24,147 nucleotides of DNA from an uncultured Eubacteriales bacterium (GCA_910585135.1 CAJUEB010000007.1:1-24147); one strand, 5' to 3'; positions 14,802-22,738 are shown, numbered from the stretch's first letter. Numbers and translations: made by a program. The notes: a model not told the origin generated them from the letters alone.

Positions 14802-15560
14802 ATGAAAAAATTGGAGAACAGAGTTGCCGTAATCACAGGTGGAAGCAGGGGCATAGGAAAAGGAATTGCAGTCGAGTTTGCAAGACAAGGCGCACATATT
14901 GCGATTTCATACCTTTCCAATGAAAAAGCAGCGGCCGAAACCGTCGCTGCATGTGAAAAGTATGGCGTGAAAGCAATCGCAATAAAAGCAAACGCAGGGA
15001 ATGCAGACGATGTAAAAAATATGGCGGCTATTGTGAAAGAGGAATTTGGAGCTGTCAATATCCTTGTGAATAATGCAGGAACAATCGGCCTTGAAGTTTC
15101 CGTGGAAAATATGGAGGTTGAAGAATGGGACAGGGTTGTAAATACGGACTTGCGAGGGGTGTTTTTAAGCAGTAAGTACTTCATCCCGTTGATAAAAGCG
15201 AGAACCGATGGAACTGTTGGCAAAATAATAAACATTTCATCAGAGCTATCAAAGAAGGGCAGATCTTGTTACGGTCATTATGCGGCGTCAAAAGGCGGAA
15301 TTAATTCGCTTACGATGTGCATGGCATTAGAGCTAGCGCCGGAAATCAATGTAAATATCGTTGCGCCTGGCCCTGTTGAAACGGATATGATTTTAGCAGA
15401 CATGGAGCCTGAGTGGATTGAAAAGGAAAAAGACATTCCGCTGAAGCGTTTGGGGAAAGTAGAAGAGATCGCGGCTACAGCATTATTGGTCGCATCTGAT
15501 GACGGCGATTTCTTCTGCGGGCAATTTATCAGTCCAAACGGCGGCGCAGTATTTTTCTAA
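14802..15560 (+). CDS. Short-chain dehydrogenase/reductase, FabG-like (intact)
   Basis: A 252-residue classical SDR. The motifs are TGGSRGIGKGIA at the N-terminus, NNAG, catalytic serine in NISSELS, and YAASK (Y160, K164), then APGPVETDM and the C-terminal GQFISPNGG characteristic of FabG-like enzymes. I place the start at ATG 14802, 8 bases after GGAGG; the ATG at 14796 is too close to it. It is the last gene of the sigma-54 operon, followed 57 bp later by a terminator stem. A second intact SDR in the same operon suggests sequential or reversible redox steps on one substrate. FabG-like proteins are common and specificity is not inferable. Confidence 0.9.
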   Translation: MKKLENRVAVITGGSRGIGKGIAVEFARQGAHIAISYLSNEKAAAETVAACEKYGVKAIAIKANAGNADDVKNMAAIVKEEFGAVNILVNNAGTIGLEVSVENMEVEEWDRVVNTDLRGVFLSSKYFIPLIKARTDGTVGKIINISSELSKKGRSCYGHYAASKGGINSLTMCMALELAPEINVNIVAPGPVETDMILADMEPEWIEKEKDIPLKRLGKVEEIAATALLVASDDGDFFCGQFISPNGGAVFF

Positions 15561-15617
15561 GGCTTCTATTCTTAATATCGATTGATATCGCGCAATAACC
15601 GCATTTTGTTGACTGTA

Positions 15618-15690
15618 GAAAGCATCATCCTTTGTATTGGCTTCGTTTTGCCGATTTAAGCCTAGCGCAGAGGGATGCTTTCTTTTATTG
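15618..15690 (+). terminator. Terminator of the sigma-54 operon
   Basis: GAAAGCATC (15618-15626) pairs perfectly with GATGCTTTC (15674-15682); a further CCT/AGG pairs after a bulge. The inner loop is long and can fold further. TTTTATT follows. It marks the right edge of the accessory transcription unit. Confidence 0.7.
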
Positions 15691-15780
15691 GATCAATAAA
15701 ATTTTATGCGGGCATATGCCTGTTTAAGACATGCCGGCCTTTGCCGGATGCAAAAATATGCTGTGGGATGAGGCAATCCA

Positions 15781-15789
15781 TGGTATAAT
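15781..15789 (+). promoter_or_regulatory. Extended -10 promoter upstream of divIC (distal)
   Basis: TGGTATAAT is a perfect extended -10 (TG-n-TATAAT). No good -35 is seen 17 bases upstream. A start near 15796 would give a leader of about 95 bases. Confidence 0.5.
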
Positions 15790-15837
15790 GAACGCCAATA
15801 CATTCTAACGGCGTTGCCGCAGGGAAGCATTTATTGA

Positions 15838-15881
15838 ATCATGAATTCCAATAGCAAAACAGAGGTAATTCATGATATAAT
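15838..15881 (+). promoter_or_regulatory. Extended -10 promoter with overlapping inverted repeat (proximal divIC promoter)
   Basis: TGATATAAT (15873-15881) is a perfect extended -10. The expected start is near 15887-15889, only 2-4 bases before the ATG at 15891. A perfect 10-bp inverted repeat, ATCATGAATT (15838-15847) and AATTCATGAT (15867-15876), straddles the -35 region and runs into the -10, as an operator would. No regulator for it is known to me. Confidence 0.55.
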
Positions 15882-15890
15882 AAACGCATT

Positions 15891-16391
15891 ATGAGAAAAC
15901 AACGACGAAGCAAAGAATTTAAGAATAACAGCCAGGTCATCGATATCGAAGAGGCCAGAAGACAAAGGCTTGAAAAAAGGCGGGCAGAGCGAAAGCTTGA
16001 AGAAGAAAAAGCAAAATACGCTGCCAGCCAGAGAACCAGGGGAAAAATGGCCATCAGGCGCGCCCGCAACAGGCGGCGTTTTGTGACGGGGCTGATCGCC
16101 GTGTGCGTGATAATTGCCGTTGCCGTATCGATTATCAATGTGCTTTCCTTAAAAAAGGAACAGCGGGATGCCATGCAGCAGCAAAAGGAGCTTCAGGCAG
16201 AAAAGAAACGCCTTGAGAAAGAACTGACGGATATCAACGATCCGGCGAACCTTGAAGAACAGGCGCGCGACCAGCTACGGCTGATTAAACCAGGGGAGTA
16301 CCTGTATATGTTTCCGGAAGAAATCACCAACGCCGGAGATGCCCCGGAAGGCTCGGAAGCAACGGATGCAACGGAAGGCATGGAAGAATAA
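15891..16391 (+). CDS. divIC: Cell-division protein DivIC/FtsB family (septum formation initiator)
   Basis: A 166-residue bitopic membrane protein. Residues 1-65 are a highly charged cytoplasmic part (VIDIEEARRQRLEKRRAERK), residues about 66-88 the single membrane helix (FVTGLIAVCVIIAVAVSIINVL), and residues about 90-125 an extracytoplasmic coiled coil (KKEQRDAMQQQKELQAEKKR) followed by the LRLIKPGEYLYMFPEE signature of DivIC/FtsB. The last 20 residues are a low-complexity Glu/Gly/Ala/Thr tail. It recruits late division proteins with FtsL and DivIB. No ribosome binding site precedes ATG 15891, and an extended -10 ends 9 bases before it, so translation may be leaderless; an internal ATG near 16048, preceded by AGGGG, would give a shorter protein with the membrane helix intact. 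It belongs after yabQ in the conserved order. Confidence 0.87.
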   Translation: MRKQRRSKEFKNNSQVIDIEEARRQRLEKRRAERKLEEEKAKYAASQRTRGKMAIRRARNRRRFVTGLIAVCVIIAVAVSIINVLSLKKEQRDAMQQQKELQAEKKRLEKELTDINDPANLEEQARDQLRLIKPGEYLYMFPEEITNAGDAPEGSEATDATEGMEE

Positions 16392-16439
16392 CAGGCAGAA
16401 GGATAGCAGCCAGAAAGCCAGCAGGCAGAAGGAGAGCAG
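16392..16439 (+). repeat. 18-bp imperfect direct repeat between divIC and rnmV
   Basis: CAGGCAGAAGGATAGCAG (16392-16409) and CAGGCAGAAGGAGAGCAG (16422-16439) differ at one base. Read in the divIC frame they encode QAEG-stop-Q and QAEGEQ, continuing the low-complexity tail of divIC after its TAA. Confidence 0.8.
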
Positions 16440-16448
16440 GGGATAGAC

Positions 16449-16982
16449 ATGAAAATAAAGGAGATTATCGTCGTAGAAGGCAGGGATGATACCGCCGCGA
16501 TTCAAAAAAGTGTCGATGCCGTCACAATAGAAACACATGGATATGGTATAACAAAAGATACTTGGAGACTTTTGGAAAAAGCATACCAGGAAAAGGGCAT
16601 TATCGTATTCACCGACCCGGACCATGCGGGAGAGCAGATAAGGAGGCGGATTTTAGAAAAATTCCCGAATGCAAAAGAAGCTTTTCTCGACAGGAAGGAT
16701 GCCCAGCGGGACGGGGATATCGGCATAGAAAACGCTGCGCCGGAAAGCATAAGAAAAGCGCTTGAAAAAGCGCGGTACTCCATCGAACAGGATACGGATG
16801 TTTTTACGATGGAGGATTTGCGCCAGGCAGGCCTTGCAGGAAATGCGGATGCAGCAGGGCGCAGGCAGAAGCTGGGGAAAGCGCTGGGCATTGGCTGGGG
16901 CAACAGTAAACGTTTTTTGCAAAAGCTCAATAAATTCGGTATCACAAAGGCGGAGCTGGATAAGGCTCTTCAGGAGATATAG
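16449..16982 (+). CDS. rnmV: Ribonuclease M5
   Basis: A 177-residue Toprim-domain ribonuclease that matures the ends of 5S rRNA in low-GC Gram-positive bacteria. It has the Toprim glutamate in IVVEGRDD (E10), the acidic pair in FTDPDHAG (D56, D58) and the following RRRI and DRKDA segments; the C-terminal part (about 105-177) is the region specific to M5. Length matches the family (about 180). It lies 57 bp after divIC in the same reading frame and abuts rsmA with no gap, the usual rnmV-rsmA pairing in Firmicutes. Confidence 0.92.
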   Translation: MKIKEIIVVEGRDDTAAIQKSVDAVTIETHGYGITKDTWRLLEKAYQEKGIIVFTDPDHAGEQIRRRILEKFPNAKEAFLDRKDAQRDGDIGIENAAPESIRKALEKARYSIEQDTDVFTMEDLRQAGLAGNADAAGRRQKLGKALGIGWGNSKRFLQKLNKFGITKAELDKALQEI

Positions 16983-17858
16983 ATGAAATTATACGCACCA
17001 TCCACGATACAGCAGATCAGAGAGCGCCATAATTTCCAGCTTTCCAAGAGCCTAGGGCAGAATTTTATCACTGATAAAAGCGTCATCGAGAGGATCGTAG
17101 AAGGCGCAGACATTGGGGCGGACGATTTGGTGATCGAAATCGGGCCTGGGATCGGGGTGCTGACAGCAGAGGCTGCCAAGGCTTGTGCCAGGGTAGTTGC
17201 CATCGAGATCGATAAAAAGCTCATACCCATTCTATCGGAAACATTGCAGGAATACGATAATATCAGGGTGATCAACCAGGATATATTGAAAACAGACCTT
17301 AATGAAATCATTGACGCAGAACGGGATGCAGGATCATTTGCCGGTGGTGTGAAAATTATCGGAAACCTTCCTTATTATATTACGACGCCGATCATCATGG
17401 GGATTTTGGAAAAGGGCGTTGCTGCGGACAGCATTACGATCATGATGCAAAAGGAAGTCGCCGACCGCATTAAAGCAAAGCCGGGCGGCAAAATATACGG
17501 CGCGATTTCAGTGGCGGTACAGTACTATTGTACCGTAACGCAAGTCGCGTCTGTGCCGAAGGAAGTTTTCATCCCCAGGCCAAAGGTGGATTCTGCGGTT
17601 TTGAAGCTTTGCATTAGGGAAAAACGCCCGGTAGAGCTTATCGATGAGCGCATCTTTTTTTCTTGCATTAAGGCGGGCTTTGGACAGAGACGAAAAACCC
17701 TGCTCAATTCCCTGACGGGAGTAAACGGGCTTTCCAGGGATGATATAAAACCGGTACTCGGCCAGGCTGATATCGATCCGGTTCGCAGGGCAGAAACCTT
17801 GAGCATAGAGGAATTTGCTGCGATCGCCAATGAAGTGACAATCTACAGCAGGAGATAA
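16983..17858 (+). CDS. rsmA: 16S rRNA adenine-N6,N6-dimethyltransferase (KsgA)
   Basis: A 291-residue SAM-dependent methyltransferase that dimethylates two adjacent adenines near the 3' end of 16S rRNA, a late step in small-subunit assembly. It shows SLGQNF near the N-terminus, the SAM loop EIGPGIG (residues 52-58), an acidic strand end IEID, and the catalytic GNLPYY (127-132). The C-terminal helical domain (KAGFGQRRKTLLNSL) is intact. The ATG follows directly on the rnmV stop, so the two are translated from one mRNA. Confidence 0.96.
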   Translation: MKLYAPSTIQQIRERHNFQLSKSLGQNFITDKSVIERIVEGADIGADDLVIEIGPGIGVLTAEAAKACARVVAIEIDKKLIPILSETLQEYDNIRVINQDILKTDLNEIIDAERDAGSFAGGVKIIGNLPYYITTPIIMGILEKGVAADSITIMMQKEVADRIKAKPGGKIYGAISVAVQYYCTVTQVASVPKEVFIPRPKVDSAVLKLCIREKRPVELIDERIFFSCIKAGFGQRRKTLLNSLTGVNGLSRDDIKPVLGQADIDPVRRAETLSIEEFAAIANEVTIYSRR

Positions 17859-17863
17859 ATTAT

Positions 17864-19849
17864 ATGGAAAAGCTAAAAACTTTCTGTAATAAATATCTTA
17901 AAAATCATGTAACGCTGTTGTTTCTCTTTGCAATAGCGCTGAATTTAATTATTGAAACGCTGGCAAGACATTCGCTGATTGCCAGTCTTGGATTTATGCT
18001 CCAAAGCCCATTGGTGTTTCTTTGCAATGTGCTGATCATCCTTTCCCTGATTTCCCTTTCCCTATTATTTAGGAAGCGGGTTTTCTTTACCTGTGTTTTT
18101 TCCCTAGTTTGGCTGGCGCTGGGCATTGTCAATGGTGTGATCCTGCTTAACCGGCTGACCCCGTTTACGATTTATGACCTGAGTAGCCTGGAAGACGGGC
18201 TTTCCATCGTAACCAATTATTTTTCCACGAAAGTTATCATTATCGCGGTCGTAATTGCTGTGGCTTTGGTGGTAAGCTTCATTCTCCTTTATACGAAGAC
18301 ATCAAAGCTGACGGAAAAAGTGAATTATAAACGGGCGATCGCGACGATCCTCATCATAATCGTGGGAACTTTTGGAATCGTGCAGGCGGGAATGCGCGTC
18401 GGCATATTGGATACTTTTTTTGGAAACCTGCCTTACGGTTATCGTGACAATGGCGTTCCGTACAGCTTCCTGGTAACATGGGTAAGCACAGGAATCAGCA
18501 AGCCGGACGACTATTCGGAAGAAACGATCGAAAAGATTTTTAAAGGCGGCGAGCTGGGGGAGGATAACATCTATACGCCAGGCGAGGATGATGATACAGA
18601 TGTAGCTGCAAAACCGAATATCCTGTTTTTGCAGCTCGAGTCATTTATGGATCCGCTTATGCTGGAGAATGTTCAGTTTGATAAAGATCCAATTCCACAT
18701 TACAGGCAGCTCATGAAGGAGTATTCTTCCGGCCGCCTGACAGTTCCGGCGGTAGGTGCAGGGACTGCGAACATAGAGTTTGAAGTAATGACTGGCATCA
18801 GTGTGAAGTTTTTCGGCCCGGGAGAATATCCGTATAAGAGCATTTTGAAAGATGTGACGGTTGAAAGTACGCCTTACGATTTGAAGACTCTGGGATATAC
18901 TGCGCACGCCATTCATAACCACCGCGGGGCATTTTACGGCCGGAATAAGGTATTTGCCAATATGGGATTTGATACCTTTACCAGCATTGAATATATGAAC
19001 AACGTGATGAAGACACCGAAGAACTGGGCGAAGGATGGTATTTTGATCGAGCAGATCCTGGATGCGTTAAACAGCACAGAAGGGTCTGACTATATCTATA
19101 CGATATCCGTGCAGGGCCACGGGAAGTATCCTTCGGAGATGCTTATCGATTCGCCTGCGGTTACGGTCACGCAGTCCGTATCGGAAGAACAGAAGTGGGC
19201 GTATGAGTATTATGCGAACCAGATCTATGAGATGGATTTATTCGTGAAAGAGCTGACGGAAACCTTGCAGAATTACGATGAAGACATTATTCTGGTCATG
19301 TATGGCGATCATTTGCCGGCACTGGACAATATAGAAGAAAATGTTACGGCTGATGAGCTGTACAAAACGCGCTATGTGATCTGGGATAATTTCGGCATGA
19401 AGAAAAGGGACAGGGATTTGACGACCTATGAGCTTACGGCGGAGGTTCTTAAAAGGCTTGATATATCCGCAGGAATGATGACGAAGTATCATCAGAATTA
19501 TGAAAACGATACTTATTATCGCACTAACCTGAGGGCGCTTTCCTATGACATGCTTTATGGAAAGCATTATATCTATGGCGGAAGAAACCCATACAAGGCT
19601 ACCGATCTCAAAATGGGTGTGCGGGAAATCAAGATCAATGAAATTGTTCAAATTGGGGAAGATTATTATATCAAAGGTGAAAATTTCACCGAGTACAGCA
19701 AGGTCTATCTGGATGGCGAAGTGCTGGATACCGTTTATCTTGGACCAACGATTTTGGCTTTGAAGGAAAATGTCGATCCTGAAGATGCGGCAAAAATGAA
19801 AGTGAGCCAGGTAGAAAAGAATAAAGAAATATTGAGTACGACAGAATAA
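17864..19849 (+). CDS. LTA synthase-type membrane phosphoglycerol transferase (sulfatase fold)
   Basis: A 661-residue membrane enzyme. Residues 1-175 contain about five membrane segments; residues about 245-540 are the extracellular sulfatase-like domain with FLQLESF (E259, metal ligand), nucleophile T301 in AGTANIEFEV, HNHRGAFYGR, and YGDHLP (D482, H483, metal ligands). Such enzymes polymerise glycerol phosphate from phosphatidylglycerol for lipoteichoic acid or modify glycolipids and glycans. The last 75 residues form a beta-rich IPT/Ig-like tail (IVQIGEDYYIKGENFTEYSK), which canonical LtaS lacks. The start has AGGAGA about 9 bases before ATG 17864. Whether the product is lipoteichoic acid cannot be decided. 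Confidence 0.87.
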   Translation: MEKLKTFCNKYLKNHVTLLFLFAIALNLIIETLARHSLIASLGFMLQSPLVFLCNVLIILSLISLSLLFRKRVFFTCVFSLVWLALGIVNGVILLNRLTPFTIYDLSSLEDGLSIVTNYFSTKVIIIAVVIAVALVVSFILLYTKTSKLTEKVNYKRAIATILIIIVGTFGIVQAGMRVGILDTFFGNLPYGYRDNGVPYSFLVTWVSTGISKPDDYSEETIEKIFKGGELGEDNIYTPGEDDDTDVAAKPNILFLQLESFMDPLMLENVQFDKDPIPHYRQLMKEYSSGRLTVPAVGAGTANIEFEVMTGISVKFFGPGEYPYKSILKDVTVESTPYDLKTLGYTAHAIHNHRGAFYGRNKVFANMGFDTFTSIEYMNNVMKTPKNWAKDGILIEQILDALNSTEGSDYIYTISVQGHGKYPSEMLIDSPAVTVTQSVSEEQKWAYEYYANQIYEMDLFVKELTETLQNYDEDIILVMYGDHLPALDNIEENVTADELYKTRYVIWDNFGMKKRDRDLTTYELTAEVLKRLDISAGMMTKYHQNYENDTYYRTNLRALSYDMLYGKHYIYGGRNPYKATDLKMGVREIKINEIVQIGEDYYIKGENFTEYSKVYLDGEVLDTVYLGPTILALKENVDPEDAAKMKVSQVEKNKEILSTTE

Positions 19850-19925
19850 TACTGAACCTATGGCGGTTTATAAAGGAACAATAGCCGGGTCTTTCATAAG
19901 ATTGGAGAGAGAATAGGGAAGCAAG

Positions 19926-21167
19926 ATGGAGCAGCAGGAAAATTTTAATAGATTGGAAGATTATTTCCGAAGAGGTTGTAAGGATGTGCGGCAGAATTCT
20001 ATTGGAATCGAAATCGAGCATTTTGTCATTCATCCTGAAACAAAGGAAACCATTTCTTATTACGGCAACAAAGGCATTGGACAAGTATTGCTGGCGCTGG
20101 CGAAGGCTTATCCGGGCTGCCGCTTGATCAGCGGAGAAGGCGGCAAAAATTGTTTGGGATTTGCTACAGAAAAATTCATCATCACGCTTGAGCCAGCGGC
20201 GCAGGTGGAAATCAGCATCCGCCCCCAAGCTGAAATTTCTGCGATTGAGCAAATTTACGAAAAATTTTGCGGTGCATTGAAACAGACGCTTGATTCTTTT
20301 GGTTATACTTATGTTACAGAAGGCTATCAGCCTGTTTCTCTTGTAGAAAATTTGGAAATCATTCCGAAAGAGCGGTACAAGATCATGAACCGCCATTTTC
20401 AATCAACGGGAACGATGGGAAAGAATATGATGCGGGGAACTGGCTCTGTACAAGTGGCGGTGGATTATCATTCCGAAGAGGACTTTCGAAAGAAAATCCA
20501 GCTCGCTTATGTGATGATGCCGGTTTTTAAGTTGCTGATGGATCATACGCCGCATTTTGAAGGCGAGGATAATCATCAGATGTTAAAACGGACGGAAATC
20601 TGGAATAATGTCGATCCTGACCGTTCCGGAATTATTCCAGATGTGCTGAAAACAGATTATGGGTTTCGGGATTACGCCCGGTATCTATGGAATGCGACGC
20701 CTATTTTTTTGCCGATCGACGGGAAGGATACGGCTGTTGGCATGACGGCGACGGCTGAGCTGTTTACGAGCCGCGTACTGGATGAGCCGATGATCGAACA
20801 TATCATATCTATGTTTTTTCCCGATGTGCGGTTGAAACAATACATCGAAATACGGGGTGCTGATTCTGCAGGGCCTGCGCGCATCTTTGCATATGCGGCA
20901 TTGATCAAGGGCCTTTTGTATAATGACTCTTTTACGGAAGACGTTCAGCGGTTTATCCGCGAGCGCCATTTGCAAATTGCTGATATCAAAGCAGCAGAGG
21001 CCAGCTTAATGAAAAATGGCTGGCAGGGTGAAATTTACGGTGCGCCTGCACTCGCTATCGTGCAGAATGTGCTGGAACGTGGAAGGCAAGCTCTTTCTGT
21101 AAAGGAACAAAGCTATCTGAACCCGTTCTTTGAGATTTTAAGAAAGCAGGAGGGGAAAACTGCATGA
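19926..21167 (+). CDS. gshA: Glutamate-cysteine ligase, GCS2 family
   Basis: A 413-residue ATP-dependent carboxylate-amine ligase of the GCS2 family (plant and alphaproteobacterial type gamma-glutamylcysteine synthetase). Visible family segments are NSIGIEIEHFVI near the N-terminus, LISGEGGKNCLGFATEKF, TLEPAAQVEISIRP, RGTGSVQVAVDYHSEEDFRK and the C-terminal YIEIRGADSAGPARI. It should join glutamate and cysteine (or another amine) through the gamma-carboxyl group. In Firmicutes the usual enzyme is the fused GshF, so a stand-alone GCS2 protein is less common. The ribosome site is weak (GGGAAG about 5 bases upstream). Its stop overlaps the start of the ATP-grasp gene in ATGA, so the two enzymes are made together and probably act in sequence. 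Confidence 0.83.
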   Translation: MEQQENFNRLEDYFRRGCKDVRQNSIGIEIEHFVIHPETKETISYYGNKGIGQVLLALAKAYPGCRLISGEGGKNCLGFATEKFIITLEPAAQVEISIRPQAEISAIEQIYEKFCGALKQTLDSFGYTYVTEGYQPVSLVENLEIIPKERYKIMNRHFQSTGTMGKNMMRGTGSVQVAVDYHSEEDFRKKIQLAYVMMPVFKLLMDHTPHFEGEDNHQMLKRTEIWNNVDPDRSGIIPDVLKTDYGFRDYARYLWNATPIFLPIDGKDTAVGMTATAELFTSRVLDEPMIEHIISMFFPDVRLKQYIEIRGADSAGPARIFAYAALIKGLLYNDSFTEDVQRFIRERHLQIADIKAAEASLMKNGWQGEIYGAPALAIVQNVLERGRQALSVKEQSYLNPFFEILRKQEGKTA

Positions 21168-22504
21168 CGGCGTTATCAAAGAAAATACAGGCTGAATATA
21201 TTGAGCATTTCAAAGCACATGAGGAGGAAAACCGCAGGGGCGCTTTGCGTATCGAGGAAAATTATAAGAATTCAAATTTTTGGGATGGAGAACGTTTCTT
21301 TTCCCATGGGATTCATATTCCCAAGACTTATGAAGAGAAAACCATCAAGCATTTTCAAGAGATCGTCACCATGACTTATGGAATCGTCACGAAGGTTATC
21401 CGGGCTTATCTGGAGCAGCCAGAGTATCGGAAATTGTTTCCTTTTTCCAAAGAATTGGAAGAGCTGATTTTAGTTCCGAACGGGTACGACAGCCTGTTGC
21501 CGATCGCTTGCTTTGATATTTTCTATGATGAAGATACAGAGGATTTTAAATTTTGCGAGATCAATACGGACGGCACGAGCGGGATGAATGAGTATACGCA
21601 GAACGACCGTTTTTACAAGGATAATTATACGCATCAGTATATGAAGAAAAAATACGATTTGCGTTCTTTCGAATTATTTGAGAGCTGGATCGATTGCTTT
21701 ATGGGTCTTTACGGAACTTATGACAAGCGGATCGAAAAGCCGCAGGTGGCGATCGTGGACTTTTTGGATAAAGCCTTGCTTGGAGATTTTGAAGGCTTTG
21801 CGAAACGTTTTGAGAAGCGGGGCATTCCGTGCCGGATCTGTGATATCCGGGATTTACGTTATGACGGCAGCAGCCTTTCGGCAGCGGATGGCTATCGAAT
21901 TGATGCGATCTACCGCAGGGCTGTAACGACCGATATCATGGAAGATTTTGATCGCGTACAGCCGCTGATTCAGGCGGTGACAGACAGGAATATTTTTATG
22001 GCCGGGTCTTTCTGTACTCAGATCCCTCATAATAAATGGCTCTTTTATCTGCTCCACAGGGAGGAGACGTATAAGCTTTTAAGCGAAGAGGAAATTGCTT
22101 TTGTAGAAAAACATATTCCGAAAACTTTTTTGCTGGCCGATGGGCAGTGCGACCGTGGGCTGATTTTAAATGATAAAGACGGTTATCTGCTTAAACCGCT
22201 GGATTCCTACGGATGCGCGGGGCTTTATGCCGGGGTTGAGTGCAGCGGGCAGGAATGGCAGCGCGCAGTGGATGCTTGCTGGGGAAAGGATTACATCTGT
22301 CAGGAATACTGTAAGCAGTACCGCACGCTTAATGCGGATTTCCTGTTTGGAGATGGAAAGGTTCACCCGTTCATTAACATGACCAGGCTGTTTGTGTATA
22401 ACGGGGTGTTTGCGGGCGTTTATGGCAGATTTGCACAAGGCGATACCATCACGACTGGCAAGAATGAGCGGATGGCGCCGGCGTATGTGATCGGGAAATG
22501 CTGA
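21164..22504 (+). CDS. Circularly permuted ATP-grasp ligase (glutathione/glutathionylspermidine synthetase-like)
   Basis: A 446-residue protein. I recognise a circularly permuted ATP-grasp pattern: KFCEINTDGTSGMNE (about 130-144), CRICDIRDLRYDG, DAIYRRAVTTDIM, MAGSFCTQIPHNKWLFYLL, SEEEIAFVEKHIPKTF, then a basic ATP-binding segment DGYLLKPLDSYGCAGLYAGV and a C-terminal ADFLFGDGKVHPFINMTRLFVYNGVFAG. These ligases form peptide or amide bonds via acyl phosphates. Coupled to GCS2, it would add an amino acid or amine to gamma-glutamylcysteine, either making glutathione by a non-homologous enzyme or a different thiol. Family assignment is by motif order only. The reaction is inference. Confidence 0.7.
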   Translation: MTALSKKIQAEYIEHFKAHEEENRRGALRIEENYKNSNFWDGERFFSHGIHIPKTYEEKTIKHFQEIVTMTYGIVTKVIRAYLEQPEYRKLFPFSKELEELILVPNGYDSLLPIACFDIFYDEDTEDFKFCEINTDGTSGMNEYTQNDRFYKDNYTHQYMKKKYDLRSFELFESWIDCFMGLYGTYDKRIEKPQVAIVDFLDKALLGDFEGFAKRFEKRGIPCRICDIRDLRYDGSSLSAADGYRIDAIYRRAVTTDIMEDFDRVQPLIQAVTDRNIFMAGSFCTQIPHNKWLFYLLHREETYKLLSEEEIAFVEKHIPKTFLLADGQCDRGLILNDKDGYLLKPLDSYGCAGLYAGVECSGQEWQRAVDACWGKDYICQEYCKQYRTLNADFLFGDGKVHPFINMTRLFVYNGVFAGVYGRFAQGDTITTGKNERMAPAYVIGKC

Positions 22505-22519
22505 TCAGGAGGCATTGCT

Positions 22520-22738
22520 TTGGCAATAGAATCTAATGCAAAAGTGTTAAGTGAAATAATATATTAATTACACGATAAAGAAGACCTTATTGTTTTAGCA
22601 GGATATAAATCAGAAAAAGATTTTGCAAATGGCATGGCTGATGTTATCTTCAATAGTTCTAATGGGGAAGGTAAGTTTATAGTGTCGCTCATACTGGCAA
22701 AGGAAATAGCAAATCATATGAATGGAGAGCGGTTCTGA
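22520..22738 (+). pseudogene. Small ORF interrupted by an in-frame TAA
   Basis: A good ribosome site AGGAGG (22507-22512) precedes TTG 22520, which opens LAIESNAKVLSEIIY before TAA at 22565-22567. The same frame continues without further stops to TGA 22736-22738, encoding LHDKEDLIVLAGYKSEKDF and a further 37 residues. It looks like one gene of about 72 codons broken at codon 16. I do not recognise the family. Alternatives are two separate small peptides or chance openness. It lies 15 bp after the ATP-grasp gene. Confidence 0.5.

Larger units (their letters stand above)
15561..15890 (+). other. Intergenic region between the accessory operon and divIC
   Basis: It holds the operon terminator (15618-15690), a palindrome GGCATATGCC (15711-15720), a GC-rich hairpin CCGGC-CTTT-GCCGG (15734-15747) without a T-tract, two extended -10 promoters and an inverted repeat next to the divIC start. 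No open reading frame is convincing. Confidence 0.6.

Noticed and set aside
15734..15747. GC hairpin CCGGC-CTTT-GCCGG as a terminator
   Set aside because: No T-tract follows on either strand; it is only a short palindrome.
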